Notes: a model not told the origin generated them from the letters alone. DNA of 64,000 bases from Peromyscus leucopus (GCF_004664715.2 NC_051063.1:70232518-70296517); one strand, 5' to 3'; shown: positions 1 through 12,423, counted from the stretch's first letter. Numbers and translations are program-made.

Positions 1-584
1 ACCTTGTCAAACATTAATTTTATACTTTATGAAAGCCCTCCCAATCTAATTCTGTACTCCTTTATACACTGATTTGAGACATTGTTTACTTACAGATATA
101 GTATTATATGTCTATGTAGATAGACTGATAAAGAAAAAGATAAAAGATTATAAGATAAACAGTATGTTTAAAGGCATATAAAATGGATAAATAAAATTGA
201 GTGGGGAGCAAGAGAACATAAAAATATTCAGACTGATTTCAGAAGCTAAAATAGCCTTCTAGAAATGAGAAGCACATTAATTGAAACATATTTTAAAAGT
301 CACAGAACTTTGGATACAGTTAAAAGCAATGACACAGAGATGCTAAATTTTTCTGTCACCTCCAAAACATGATCTTTGATAGTCAGTGTCCTACCACTCT
401 CAGCCCTGTGGGTCAATGTTTGTGTCCATATTAATGGAAGCAAATCTTTGGTCTTCCATTATGTAAGGTCTGGTCTCCTTGTATTTTCCTTAATGTCCCT
501 CACCAGTGTTTTATAATTTTTCAATGTAGATAAAATAGATCTTTCTTCATATTTGAATGCTACTATTAATTAATTATATTAATT
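1..584. other. Intronic sequence, nothing recognised
   Basis: AT-rich, presumed intron of C10orf90. No repeat family or coding signal recognised. Confidence 0.5.
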
Positions 585-612
585 TTTATTTATTTATTTA
601 TTTATTTATTTT
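585..612. repeat. (TTTA)n simple repeat
   Basis: About seven TTTA units. It is the diversified poly(A) tail of the adjacent antisense B1. Confidence 0.85.
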
Positions 613-762
613 TGGTTTTTCGAGACAGGGTTTCTCTGTGTAGCTTTGCGCCTTTCCTGGATCTCGCTATGTAGACCAGGCTGGCCTCAAACTCACAAAG
701 ATCTACCTGCCTCTGCCTCCTGAGTGCTGGGATTAAAGGCATGTGCCACCACTGCCTGGCTT
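613..762 (-). mobile_element. B1 SINE, antisense
   Basis: Reverse complement of a full B1: the GGGTTTCTCTGTGTAGC tail end, then AGTGCTGGGATTAAAGGC with the pol III B-box region near 730. The 'GCGCCTTTCCTGG' middle is the cricetid-type variant. Confidence 0.93.
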
Positions 763-1189
763 AGTTATATTGCTTTTTTAAACAATCCATTTCTCAATAC
801 ATACGTAATTGATTTCTATAGAATTATATTTAATGCTAAGTATCTCTTAAAAGCTCTTACCACATACAGAATTTTCCATATCCTTCTATTAAATACATGT
901 GTTCTTTGACAGTTTTATACATGTGGACCTGGCTGTAAATAAGACATTTGTTCTACTCCTCTAAAACTCAGGCAATGTTGCAAAATGGGGAGTGGAAAGA
1001 ATATAGGAGATGGGAGATGGGGAGATGGGAGAAGGCTATAGAATGTCATCTCTATGCTTGACTTTGTTTTTCTTGCCTTATTGCACTAGGCACCATTGCC
1101 AGTAGCAGGTAAAGAGAGGTACTGAGAGGCAGTACCCTGGCCTTATTCCTTGTTAAGTGCAAGGACTTTTAAAATGTACATTCCATCTA

Positions 1190-2489
1190 TACAAAAGACC
1201 ATGTGTATTTCCCCCTTTACTGTGAGAAATTTTACTAGTTTTTAAGTGAGCAGTTCCATGGCATTAAGTAAGTTAATGATGTTTGGTAACTGTCACCACA
1301 CCCATCTCAAGAATTCTGCCCATCTTATAAGTTAAAAATTCTGTCTCCATTAAAACTGACACTCCATCCCCTGGTAGCCAGAATCTACCTTCTGTTTCTG
1401 AATGAACTCCTCTGGGGACCTTGGATAAGTGGAACTATACATCATCTGTCCTTTTGCAAATGATTTAATTTACCTTCACACAATACCTTCGGGTTTTATC
1501 CACAGTGTAACATCTGTCAGTCTCCTTCATTGTTGAGGCAGAATAACATCCCCATGCATGAATATGCCCTACTGTGTTCATCCATATTGTGATGGATACT
1601 TGGATTATGTTTACCTTTAGTCTACTTTGATTAATGCTCTCATGAACATGAGCATACAAATATTGCTTCGATGCCCTGCTTTCACTGTTTGGAGGTATGT
1701 ACCAAGAAGTGAAATTGCTGAATTACGTGTCAATTCTATTTGTAAGTTTTGAAGAATTGTCATACTGTTTCCATGGCAACTGAACTACTTGACATTACTA
1801 CTGGCAAAGTACAAAGGTCCTCACTTCTGTACACCCTCACCCATATTTGCTCTGTGTTTACTCTAAATATTCATCCTAATTAGTATGGAGTGCTAGCTCA
1901 TTGTGGTTTTGACTTACAGTTCCCTAATGGTTCTCTAATGGTTGAATATTGTGTGTGTGTGTGTCTGTGTCTGTTGACCATTTGTAGACCTTTGGAGAAA
2001 TGCCTATTCAAGCCTCTTGTCTGATTTTTATTCAGTCTATTTTTTTTTCATTTCTGCTACTAATTTGATGAGAACTCTTATTTTGCCTGGACATTTGAGC
2101 ATTGACAAGTTCTTTTATGCCTTTATTTGCATAACAATAGGACTTTTCTTCTTTATTTTATGAACCTGGAGAACTGCATTGATTTTCATGCTAACTTGGG
2201 ATTGCTACTTGGATCATGATATATTACATCATAAAAATAATATTGCTAAATTCCATTTGCTAATATTTGGGGATATATTTTTGTGAGACACTGGTGTGTT
2301 TGCTTATGAGGTACTTCTGGCTTAGGTATCATGGAAACACTAGTTTTTAGAAAATGAATTGGAAGCTATTCTCTCCTTCTCTAGCTCTGAGTGTTGGACT
2401 GGACTCACCAGAGAAGCTCTCTTGGCCTGAACTGCAGTTTGAGGGAAGGTTTTCATTACAAACTCAGGTTGTTTTTTTCACTTGCATTG
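1190..2489 (-). mobile_element. Ancient L1M fragment, antisense
   Basis: Reads as the reverse complement of old eutherian L1 3' UTR and ORF2 C-terminal sequence. Recognisable stretches include 'ataagtggaactatacat', 'gaacatgagcatacaaata' and 'gaaattgctgaattac', and then RT-region sequence at about 2155-2300. It is heavily mutated, with an internal deletion, and is cut at 2490 by an LTR-type insertion. A (GT)n at about 1950 lies inside it. Confidence 0.75.
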
Positions 2490-2880
2490 TGTCTTAGGTT
2501 TCTATTGATGTGATAAAACATTATGACCCAACGCAACTTGGAGAGGGAAAGGTTTATTTCATCTTACAGCTTAAGTCCATCATCCAAGGAAGTCAGGGCA
2601 AAAATTCAAGGCAGGAACTGGAGCAGAATCCATGGAGGAACACTGTTTTTTGGCTTGCTCCTCATGGCTTGCTCAGCCTGTCTTCTTCTAGCACCAAAGA
2701 CCACCAGCCCAGGGATGGATCCACCACAGTGAGCTGGGCCCTCCCATATCAATCATCAATCAAGAAAATATACACAGTCTTGCCTTGAAAATCAGGTGGG
2801 GACATTTTCTCAATTGAGATCTTCTCTTCCCAAATGACTCTAGCCTATGTTGGGTTGACATAAAAACTAGCCAGTTTACA
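2490..2880 (-). mobile_element. Rodent LTR-type dispersed repeat, antisense (MaLR-like)
   Basis: Begins TGTCTTAGGTTTCTATTG and ends with GACATAAAAACTAGCCAGTTTACA, i.e. TG...CA termini. The internal text 'catggcttgctcagcctg' and 'agctgggccctccc' is a very common muroid repeat. L1M sequence resumes after it (about 2890-3000), so it was inserted into the older L1. The subfamily is not assigned. Related copies lie at 53375 (+) and 54960 (-). Confidence 0.65.
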
Positions 2881-3153
2881 TGGTCATTAACTTCTTAAAG
2901 CCTGTTTGGGGAATTTGTATCTTGAGAGAATCTGCCATTTCACCCAAGTCATTTGTGTAATTCACATAAAACTGTCCACAGTATTTTCTGGTATGCTTGG
3001 TCTCCAGTGATGTCCTTGGTTCATCTCACATAATAGCGGTTTATCCTTCCTTTCTATCAATCTACCAAGACATTTTCTATTCTATTGTTTTTATTTCCCC
3101 CCAGATCCATGTTTTTATTCTATTGATATTTTCTATTTGCCAGTTTTCTACTT
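2881..3153 (-). mobile_element. Ancient L1M fragment continued (tentative)
   Basis: The text near 2930-3000 fits antisense L1 ORF2 upstream of the part seen before the LTR insertion. The rest to 3153 is too diverged to place. Confidence 0.4.
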
Positions 3154-3402
3154 GGTTGAGCGTCTCTAATCCAAAATCTAAAATGTGCCACAGTCTAAAT
3201 ATATTTGAACAATGATATAACACAAGAGGAAAATACTTAACTGTGGAATCTTTGTGTGAAAAATTATTCAAAATTGTGTTTTAAATTACTTTTGGGCTAT
3301 GTATATAGCATGTGTGTGAAAGATAGGTGAATCTCCTGTTTAGACTTGGGTCTTATCTCCCCAAATGTATAAATATGTATTTGCAAATATTTTAGAATCC
3401 CA
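3154..3402. mobile_element. MER2-like Tigger DNA-transposon fossil
   Basis: Starts GGTTGAGCGTCTCTAATCC, a diverged form of the MER2 terminal repeat, and keeps later landmarks such as 'gtttagacttgggtc' and 'tgtatttgcaaatatttta'. It is non-autonomous and has no transposase frame. Confidence 0.6.
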
Positions 3403-4305
3403 ACTCCTTGAAATGATATACCTTCATGATATTTGATGTTCAAAGTATTTCTGCATAGGCTTTCTTGAATATCATTTTATTTTAATTGTGTCTTTACAAT
3501 GAGATATAGAGAGAGTAAGACTGTGTCCAGTATTTTTCTCTCAAAGCATTATAAGCCATTCCAAAATATTTAAGCAAAAAAAGAGCATTCACAATTTTCT
3601 TAATTATTGATTTATGTTCATATCTGTCACATTATTTAAATTTTCTAGGTTTCTCAACTCTGTCTTTTTATCTCTTTCATGGCCGTACAAAAAATTTTTT
3701 TTTCTCATTCTGCTTTTTATTTCTACTAGTTGAAGACTGTTCTCTTTATTTTCGTGACCATATAAGTATAACAAAGTTAATGGATATTTGTACTTATCTT
3801 CCCAACAATACAACATCCTGGGATAGTCTACTGCCATCCAGACAATGCTGTACAGCTCTTGCCCATCAGGTCTATCTTTCTGTTTCTGAAGCTAACAGAC
3901 TGACCATTACTTTTACCCAATATCTGCCTCTGCCCTGTTTACCATCATCTCTGCTTCCTTTCCATTGTGCATGTCAGATCCATTTTCACCTTCCTAAAGC
4001 ATGCATGGGTGAACTTTGATGTCAAACTGCTTCAGACTGGCATGAGGCTAAGGGAAGATACGAATCCTAAGATGCATATAATCCATAATATTGAAAGACT
4101 TGATGAGGGCTCCCACCCTGTGCCAACAGTGATTTCTGCTCATTACTTGGAGAGTTTATTCTTCATGTATTTGGCTTTATCTGTTGCCATGGAAAAGGTA
4201 GCTGTGATGTAACTATCATAACTTTTGTGCTTTTCCTCTGGGCTACATTGAAGAGGTCTCTGTGCTTTATTACACTTCATAGTGGATTTAAATGTAAGTG
4301 TCTTC
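3403..4305. other. Intronic sequence, nothing recognised
   Basis: Short open frames occur (for example 3780-4019 and 3967-4212), but none resembles a known protein or has convincing splice context. Confidence 0.5.
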
Positions 4306-4800
4306 TTTTTGTAATTTCTTTAATTTTTTAATTGAAAATAGATTCTTCTCTCATACAATACATCCCAAACACAGTTTTCCCTTCCTCCACTCCTCCTAGC
4401 TCTTCCCCCACCTCTCCTCTTCCCCAGACCCACTCCCCTTCTGCTTCCTCTTCAGAAAAGAGCAGGCCTTCAAGAGATGATAGCCAAACAGGACAGAACA
4501 AGACTTAATAAGACAAGGCAAAAGCCTTCATATTGAGGCTGGACAAGGCAATCCAATAGGAGGAAAAGAGTCTCAAGAGCAGGCAAAGGAGTCAGAGACA
4601 CATCCACTCCCACTGTTAGGAGTCCTATAAAAATACCAGGCTAACAGCCAGAACACACACAGAGGACCTGGTACAGACCTATGCAGGCCCGTGCTTGCCA
4701 TTTCTGTCTCTGTGAGCCTATGTGAGCCATGCTTAGTTGATTTAGTGGCCCATGTTCTCTTGGTGTCCTCCATCCCCTCTGATTCCTACGGTCTTTCCTC
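4306..4800 (-). mobile_element. L1 (Lx-type) 3' UTR, antisense
   Basis: Reverse complement of rodent L1 3' end. It has the landmark 'aggcaaaagccttcatattg', the CT-rich run at 4375-4445, and 'gaggacctggtacagacc'. The same module recurs at 12424, 17575 and 59950. Confidence 0.85.
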
Positions 4801-5270
4801 CCTGTTTTAGTTCATGTTCCTGATTCATTTCATGGACCTGATAGTTATTGTATTTGTTGTAAAGATTTCTCAGATGTTTATTTCCTCCTTCATTTCCTCT
4901 GTTGCCTCTTTTCAGGTTCTACTTAGATATGTTTTCTGTGGACTACCATGCTGTTTTCTCCTAACCTGTCTTTTACATTGTCTACTTCTGACTCTCTGTG
5001 TTCAGTAAAATTACAGATTTCTATTTTACTCAGTTATTTCACTCTTAGCTGTTTCCAATTTTGTGTGAATTTTTAAATTCCACTTAATGTACTTTTCATT
5101 TCTAGGACTTTCAGCTCTTTTGAAATCAGCCTGGCTATTTTCATAGACTCTTGTTCCTTACTCATGACTTTAATGATCTCTTTCATATGCCTTTAAACAT
5201 ATTGTTTATTTTTTTATCCTGCTTGTTATTATTAATATCTAAGACATATGTGAATCCAAGTCAGCAGTCA

Positions 5271-5329
<59 letters not shown>

Positions 5330-5640
5330 TAATTATAAGTTCATGTTCATTGGAAATTCCTGAGATAAGGATGATTTCCTCCAGAGGAGACCCCCATGTT
5401 CCCTTCATGGTACTCATCTTCTGTGAACTCTTCAGCTTGTTCATACCAAGCAGGCTGTGTGGGTTCTGGCCCCTGCCTGACAGGAACCAGCCTGTGCTTA
5501 TGAATGGCAATAGCACTTTATGCAGAGATTGCTTGAGTTTCCAGGCCCTGGGTTTTATCTCCTCCCTCTATTTGGCCCTAAACTCCAGGCTAAAGTTGAA
5601 GTCATAAGTAGCCTCCACAGCACCTAGGTTTATTCTCCAA
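4801..5640 (-). mobile_element. Possible L1M/HAL1 5' region, antisense
   Basis: T-rich sequence with wording like the antisense ORF1 and 5' UTR of old L1/HAL1 elements. It is interrupted by the CA repeat at 5275. Similarity is weak and from memory; it may be unique intron. Confidence 0.3.
5275..5327. repeat. (CA)n microsatellite
   Basis: About 26 uninterrupted CA units. Confidence 0.97.
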
Positions 5641-5887
5641 GTTTTTTTTTTTTTGTTTTGGTTTTGGTTTTGACCTTTGCAGAGTTTTCTTGAAAGCTGA
5701 GCACTATATTTAAAATATGTATTTATGCATATTTCCAAGGTTCTAGTTTCTTCATAGCATTTGAGTCTTGGGGTACCCATTCTACCACATTGCAAGAAAT
5801 AGTATGTTTTTTAATGTACATTTTTCACTAGGATTTTGTGACAATGGCCATCTGTTTCTTTAAAAGTTAAAATAAAAATTTAAATCT

Positions 5888-6215
5888 GGAGCTGGGGAGA
5901 TGGCTCAGTGGTAAGGTGCTTGTCTCAACAACATAAAGGCCTGGATTTAGATCCCCCAGCACCCACAAAAAAGCTGGATGTGAAGGCTTTAACCAGGAGC
6001 TGGAAGGCTGACAGAGGTGGACCTGGAAGCTCACTGTTCAACCCGTCTAGCCAAAATGATGGCTCCACAATAGGCAGAGAAGCAGTCGAGGAAGACATCT
6101 TGAGTCAACCTCTGACCCCCATAGTCGCCCACATGAGTGAGTGCACCCACACATATGCACACCCCCTCATGAGTGCCTCACCCACACACCTCCCCACACA
6201 AATCAACTCTAGATA
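5888..6215 (+). mobile_element. B4/B2-type composite SINE
   Basis: tRNA-like head GGAGCTGGGGAGATGGCTCAG, then a diverged middle and a CA-rich end (cacccacacatatgcacacc). The length fits a B4 or RSINE-type composite better than a plain B2. Confidence 0.7.
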
Positions 6216-6304
6216 AATGTGTCATTGTATCAATATTAATTATTCTATGCATGAACATGGTATACCTCTTCATTTATATATATTGATTGGAGTGGTATAT
6301 CTTA

Positions 6305-7005
6305 ATCTGTTCATGCTACTACAGTGAGTAGGAAAGACAACAGAGACTTTCTACCTACAGTTCTTGAGGCTGGCCCTGTGTGATCAAGGGATACAAGGTT
6401 GGGTTCTGGTGAGGGCTCCTTTCTGGTTACAGACTTTTATTTCTTATTGTAGCCTCCTATCACAGGGACTTCTTCTTTTAAGGGCACTAAATACCATTCA
6501 TGAAGCCTCTAGCCTCGTGACTTATTTTTTATTTTTATTTTTGAGATTATCCATTAATTACAATATTTCCCCTTCCCTTTTCTCCCTCCAAACTTTTCTA
6601 TATTCATTCCTTAAAATTCATGGCCTCCTCTTTCATCAAATTGTTATTTCATACATATAAATATTTGTATATACATATATATTCCTAAATATAACCCATT
6701 CAGTCTACATACTGTTACTTGTACAAATGTTTTGGGGGCTAACTATTTTTGCCACAAAACAACCACTGTGTGCTCCTCCACGGGGAGGGCCACCTCTCCC
6801 ACTCCCAGCTTTACTCAGTTACCTATAGTTCTTTGTGTAGGCTTGAGGCCTTGTGGGCTTTTCCCCATCTAGTTTGGCATGCTTGCTGGTATCCTCTTGG
6901 TTCAGCTTGAGTGAATTCTACCTTTTAATATTGCCAGACTGGGATTAGAGTTTCAACATGTGGATTTGGGAGAACAGACTACTACCCATATGTAGCTAGA
7001 GTTTT
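6305..7005 (-). mobile_element. MLT1-type MaLR LTR, antisense, split by an L1
   Basis: The left part (about 6305-6525) has 'ctgttcatgctactacagtg' and 'cagttcttgaggctgg'. The right part (about 6925-6990) has 'gattagagtttcaacatg' and 'agaacagactactaccc'. These are the two ends of an MLT1-like LTR, separated by L1 sequence at about 6526-6924. Confidence 0.6.
6526..6924 (-). mobile_element. L1 3' UTR fragment, antisense, nested in MLT1
   Basis: Rodent L1 3' UTR landmarks: 'aaaattcatggcctcctctt', 'atatattcctaaatataacc', 'cactcccagctttactcagt' and 'ttggcatgcttgctggtatc'. It sits between the two halves of the LTR above. Confidence 0.7.
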
Positions 7006-7374
7006 CCTGCCTTACCCACAGTCAGGACAAATCTTTGTCACCCGCCAGTCCCACAGCCGCTCAGACCCAACCAAGTAAACACAGAGAATTATATTGCTTC
7101 AAACTGTATGGTCACAGCAGGCTTCTTGCTAACTGTTCTTATAACTTAAATTAATCCATTTCCACAAATCTATACCCTGCCACACGGCTCGTGGCTTACC
7201 AGCATCTTTTCATGCTGCTTGTCAGGGTGACAGCTGGCAGTGACTCCTGCCTTCCTGTTCTTTTATTTCTCCTCTCTGTTAGTCCCACCTATACTTCCTG
7301 CCTAGCCACTGGCCAGTCAGTGTTTTATTTATTGACCAATCAGAGCAACTTGACATACAGACCATCCCACAGCA
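6991..7374 (-). mobile_element. Endogenous retrovirus LTR, probably antisense
   Basis: Resembles a common muroid solo LTR: 'ccaagtaaacacagagaatt', 'taacttaaattaatccattt' and 'tattgaccaatcagagcaac'. It begins TGTAGC just after the MLT1 remnant. No target duplication could be matched. Non-coding. Confidence 0.55.
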
Positions 7375-7623
7375 CAGCCAAGTGCAGACCATCTCAGACA
7401 CCTGCACTCAGGCCTGTGGTCCTAATCATCCTCTATGCGGACCTGCTGGGTAAAGCCACGAGGAACCCGAGAACGGTTCTAACCCTCTATCCCTAGGGCT
7501 GTCCTCTGTCTCAGAGCTATTTTGCTAAGGTTGTTCAGGCTTTTCTAATGTTGAAGTTTTTATGAAGCCGGAAATCAGGGTAACATGTTTCTGTTGCTAC
7601 TGAAATTTCTCTGTAACCATGGT

Positions 7624-7985
7624 CTATTAGCTACTTTTCCATTGCTATGATAAAATACCATGACTGAAGCAACTTATGGAAGAAAAAGTTAATTTTGGTT
7701 TACAGTCCCAGAGGGATAGAGTCCATCATGGCCAGGGAAGCATGGCAAAAGGCAGCTATGGATTCCACCACAGGTAGCTGAGAGCTGAACACCCTCAACT
7801 GCAAGCAGGCAGCACAGAGTGACCAGAAAGTAGGAGACTGCAAATCCTCAAAGCCTACCCCCAATGGCATTCTTTTCCAGTGTGGCTCCAATTCCCAAAG
7901 GCTTCAAAACCTCCCAAAGAGCACCAGCAAGTGGAGACCAGGAGTTCAAACACATGAGCCTATGGGGGTACTTCTCACCCCAACT
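7624..7985 (-). mobile_element. Rodent LTR-type dispersed repeat, antisense (MaLR-like)
   Basis: Starts 'tattagctacttttccattg', keeps 'ccatcatggccagggaagca' and ends 'catgagcctatgggggtact'. A related copy lies at 52400-52690. The family name is not certain. Confidence 0.6.
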
Positions 7986-9786
7986 TCCACAGCTATGGAA
8001 TTTTCACCTGGTGTGGCCATATACGCTCCATAACTATTTCCCTGCTGGTGGAAATTCAGCTTGATTCCTGTCTTCTCAGCATCTAAAATAATATTCAAAT
8101 TATATCTGTGTGTGAAACTTTGGCCACATGTCCACTCACGTTCTTAAGCCACATTCCTAGCTGGAGAACTTAAAAGTGTTTGAGCATTGCTAAGACTTTT
8201 GATTTTATCCGTTGCTTTTGTTGAGGCTTAGAAACATACTTCAAAGTATGGTGCCCGAACAAAATTCAATCAAGGAGCAACCTCAAGGTTAATTTGGTTC
8301 CATTACAAACCCTCAGAGGCAAGTTTGAACTTCTCAATGCTTGGTAACACATTGTACCCATGTACTGACCTTGGACTTGTCTCCCTATAATTTCTCTCGA
8401 ATTGAATATATATATATATGTATATATATATATAATATGCATTTATATATGGTTGAATATATATACATATATTTATGTTTTGCTAATTTGCTTTGAAAAA
8501 TTAACATCTTTTACATAATTTCAAATCATAAATAGTTGTTTATTGGCTGTGTATATTTTCTACTTTGGAAATTACCTCATGTCCCACATCCTTTCATCCA
8601 CCTTACTGGTACAATTTCCCCCCCTAGAATATGAGTCTTTAGTGTGTCAACTCTTCCATGACCCCAGAGTCCATGGTGGTTAGCCTGTACCAACTGAGTC
8701 CTTGTACAGTGACCCCTGAACAACCTTGAACTTGTATTTTACACTTCTCTTAATACACTTCCTTTTACTTTAAGAATCTGGGTGGGTTTGATCTTTCAAA
8801 ATAATGATGTATGTATTCAGAGGAAATTGGCACAAGCGTTAGGAACCTGGGACACAAAAATAACACATTTTACAGTTCTCTTGAATATAGACTACAAATG
8901 AGTTACCCATGCTTGATGATGCAGTTGGAAACAGGGTGACTTTCTCCTTTCTACCCTGCACATGGGGAGAGGAAGGGCACCCAACTACCAGCAACCAGTT
9001 GCAACAAGAGTCACAAACAGACACCTGGGGCGGGGGGTAGAAGCTCCACACATAGTTGATAAAAATGCAGCAAACAGAACAAATCTTTGGGTCCCCTGGG
9101 GCTTGATGGCTTTAAAACAGGAAAAAGTAGTTTAGGATTGAGCCAGGACAGAGGTTGGGAGGGGATGTATTATACCAAGTGATGATTTCAGGCCTCACTC
9201 TGAGGCCCCTGCAGGGCAGAGGAGAGATTAAGGCATCCTCTCAGCATGAAGCTGGTGTTCACAGGGTGAATGTTAATGTCTAGTCCCTTGTATTCCTCCA
9301 TTTTCAGTCTTCCCTTACAAAAATACATCCCATGATGTCAAATCACAATCCCAAATCTGGCTTGTGTTTTCCAAACGGTGCTTGCAAACGAGCTTTCTGC
9401 TCCCCCTCCCGCCCCCTTTCCCCCAACCTTGATCCACTCCCACACAGGAGGCTCCAGGTCCTGGAATAGCAGAGAAAGGATTGAGAAAGGATTTTTAAAA
9501 TGATGTAATTGGATGTGAATCGTTAATTACATTATGAAACGGCAAAGCTCCCAACCTGGAGTCTCTGCAGCTGACTTGAATTAGTTCTTCAACCAAAGAA
9601 ATTAGAGTACAAGTTAGAAAACTTGCAAGGACTGAATGCCAAGTGCACAGCAGAGGATTTCCCCCAGCTCCACCTGCCGAGCAGGAAATGTTTTCCGTTT
9701 GGTGCTGCATGGATCCCAGCTGTGTGCCTGCTTCAGAACCTGTTAAACATGTGCCTATTTGTGTGGCTTTTTAAAAGGTTTATTTA
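7986..9786. other. Intronic sequence, largely unique
   Basis: Contains a (TA)n-rich patch at 8407-8475 and otherwise no recognised repeat. Around 9480-9545 there is an unusually repeat-free stretch with homeodomain-like TTAATTAC cores. Confidence 0.5.
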
Positions 9787-10050
9787 ACTTGGGGAGATAG
9801 CTCAGCCAATGACATGCATGCCTCGATGCCAGGAGAAACTGCATGTTTCTCTAGTGCACATGTGAAAAATAAACCAAGCCTGGTGGCCTGTGCTTGTCTT
9901 CCTGGGACTAGGGAGGTAGAGACAGGCAGATGGGCAGATCTCCCAGCTTGCTGGCTAGCCAGCCTGACTGCATCTGCAAGCCCCAGTCCTAGGGCCCAGT
10001 AAGGGACATTGTCAAAACAAAACAAAATAAAACAAAACAAAAAACACACC
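9787..10050 (+). mobile_element. B4 SINE
   Basis: ID/tRNA-like head 'ggggagatagctcagccaat' followed by a B1-like part ('aaaccaagcctggtggcctg', 'ggaggtagagacaggcagat') and an A-rich tail of (AAAAC)n. The composite structure is typical of B4. Confidence 0.75.
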
Positions 10051-10085
10051 AAACCCCAAAAACTTAACAAACAAAAGACCAAAAT

Positions 10086-10345
10086 GGGGACTGGAGAGAT
10101 GACTCAGAAGTTAAGAGGACTTGCTGCTCTTGCTGAAGGCTAGAGTCCAGTTCCCAGCACCCACATTGGGTAATTCAAAACTGTCTGGAACTCCAGCTCT
10201 CTAGGAACTGGTACTCTCTTTGGGTCTACATAAGAACCCAAATACACATGTGCACACTTAAAAAATAAGGTGATCTCTGGTTGACCTCTGGCCTCTACAG
10301 GCATGCACACACATGTGCAGATGCACACTACACAAATAATGAATC
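10086..10345 (+). mobile_element. B2/B3 SINE
   Basis: GGGGACTGGAGAGATGACTC head with B-box-like 'agagtccagttcccagcacc'. The middle and the 'acacatgtgcagatgcacac' end are diverged. Confidence 0.85.
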
Positions 10346-10614
10346 AAGTATTTAGTTCTCATACCTTCATTCAGATATTATTCACATTCTGATCCAGTTC
10401 CTCTCTTGCGTTACATGACATCTGCCAGCAATGTTTTCTAGAAAGTCTTCTTTTAGAAATGTGTGAATTTCTAAAATGTTGCATGCTGTTACATACGGTT
10501 TAGAAGGAGTACCTGATGTCACAGATGCAAGGGATTTCCCAAGCCAAGCCTGCTCTGTGACCCTGTTTCTAGCAGAGGAAACTCCCCTAAAAATGTAGGT
10601 TCTTTTTCTCTGCA

Positions 10615-11175
10615 GTGATGTTACCGTTATGATTTATTACGTGGGGAGTAGAGGGGCCGAAGGTATCCTGCACCTGCAGGGAAACATGCTGGCATGCTGG
10701 GCAGATGCAGTGGCGGGCTGGCTGACAGGCAACCTGCTCCATGTGGGCATGACAGCAAGGCAAAGGGTGGACATTCACAACACAGACACTACATCCACAT
10801 GGAGAGTTTATTATAATAGAGAGATGAAGATCCAGAGAGACAGAGGGGGAGAGAGAGAGAAGGGGGGTCGAGGGGTGCACACCTCACGGGAGTGGAGGGG
10901 GAGGGGGGAGAGAAGAGGCAGAGCTTTTCCTTAAAAAGAGACTTTTGTGTCAGGACCCAGAGTGGTGCCAAGGGGTGAGATCAGAATATTAACAGTTACT
11001 GCTCATTCATCTCAGTCCCCTTTCCTCCCTAATGATGAGCCAGGATTTGCTTTCTGGCTTGTGCAGCCCACAAAGCTGACCTACCGCTTCTTTTCTGAAA
11101 ATTGGACTTCCATGGCTGGGCTTCTATCTGATAGTAGGTCATCTGGGATAGTCAGGATCCCACCAAATTTTCTAT
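10615..11175. repeat. Purine-rich stretch, possible LTR remnant
   Basis: 10829-10920 is almost entirely A and G (gagagacagagggggagaga, then GGGGAGGGGGGAGAGAAGAG). The flanking text has TTTATTATAATAG and a later AT-rich box, which could be an antisense LTR. The family is not recognised. Confidence 0.35.
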
Positions 11176-11777
11176 AGATCTCAGGTGAAGTAAGAAAGTC
11201 AGTAGAGTATCAGAGAACCAGGACCACAGGGTGGATGTAGAGGAAGAGATGGGCTGACTCAGGGGTGTCTTAAGATGCACATCATAGTGTGGGTTGATGA
11301 GTTCCAAGAGACCAAGCAAGAGTTAAGGATATGCCTAGATTTGGAGGTGAATAAGTCACTGAACTAAGATGTAGGGGCTAGCACAGGTCCTACCTCATCC
11401 TTCACCATTCCCTCTCTTCTTCTTCTTTTTTTAACTTTGAACTTTATAGTAAGAAAAAGTTGAACATGAAAACAACATCACACACCAAAAATGGAATGGA
11501 TCTAAAGGCTATAGAACTCAACAAGCATCTATACAGTTTGGAGAAACCGTTGAAACAGAAGCTTTGGGGCTTCACTGGACTTTATACTTTCACTATCTAA
11601 TATAATTATACGCACTTATGTACCACCACAAACAAAAAGTCCACGACAGAGTTAAAGCTAGAAAGCCAATGAACTTTTTTTCTAAAGGGAGAGATGTGGA
11701 AGTAGAAAGCAGTCATCAACACTGTGGGGGGCGTAGAGAAAGGAAGAGATTACAGCAACATTAGTCTAAGGACATAA
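11176..11777. other. Intronic sequence, nothing recognised
   Basis: No repeat family or exon signal that I can name. Confidence 0.5.
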
Positions 11778-11888
11778 TGTTTTAGACAGAGTCTCCCCCT
11801 GCAGCCTGCACTGTCCTCAAACTCCTGATCCCTTTGCTTCAGTCTCCTGAGTGTTGGGATTACAGGCGTGAGCCACCAAATCCATCTC
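11778..11888 (-). mobile_element. Old B1 monomer (PB1/B1F type), antisense
   Basis: 'gagtgttgggattacaggcg' with 'tagacagagtctccccctgc'. Diverged and short, in the style of proto-B1. Confidence 0.75.
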
Positions 11889-12423
11889 AAGGAGGTACAC
11901 TTTTGAAATATGTTCCCTGGGAGAAAGAGAAAGATCAATTGTGAAGAATGAAAGGGTTAGCACATACTAAAATCAATAGACATAAGTCTATGCCTGGGTA
12001 ATGAAAAAACATTTTAACTTCAACAATAAATTATTAAATCTTGCGCAAAGTTAGGTTACATGCAAAGAAGTGAAAAAAAAATATCATGCTGGTTTCAGGT
12101 AGCTGCATAACACTGGAAGCCAAATACAAAATTTCTCTATGAAAGTCAGAGGAAGACACAGTGATAACTCACAAATATAGTATTTAGACCAGCATCCTTG
12201 TGTCAAACAGCATCGTTGTGTGGAATAGCATCCCAGAGACATTTCTGTTGCACAGTACCCCAGCACTGAGCACAATGACTGAAGACATGCTCTAACAAAG
12301 AGCAAACTAGTTACTCCAAGTGCTCTTCCTTCTCACTGTGGTACCAGGACTAGACATTTGCAATGTGTATTGCAACCAGGTTCTACAAAGCACACAATTG
12401 GCTCTGTTGAAGTTCCTACTCCC

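Noticed and set aside
5151..5516. Poly-His/Thr and poly-Val/Cys frames
   Set aside because: Translations of the CA microsatellite.
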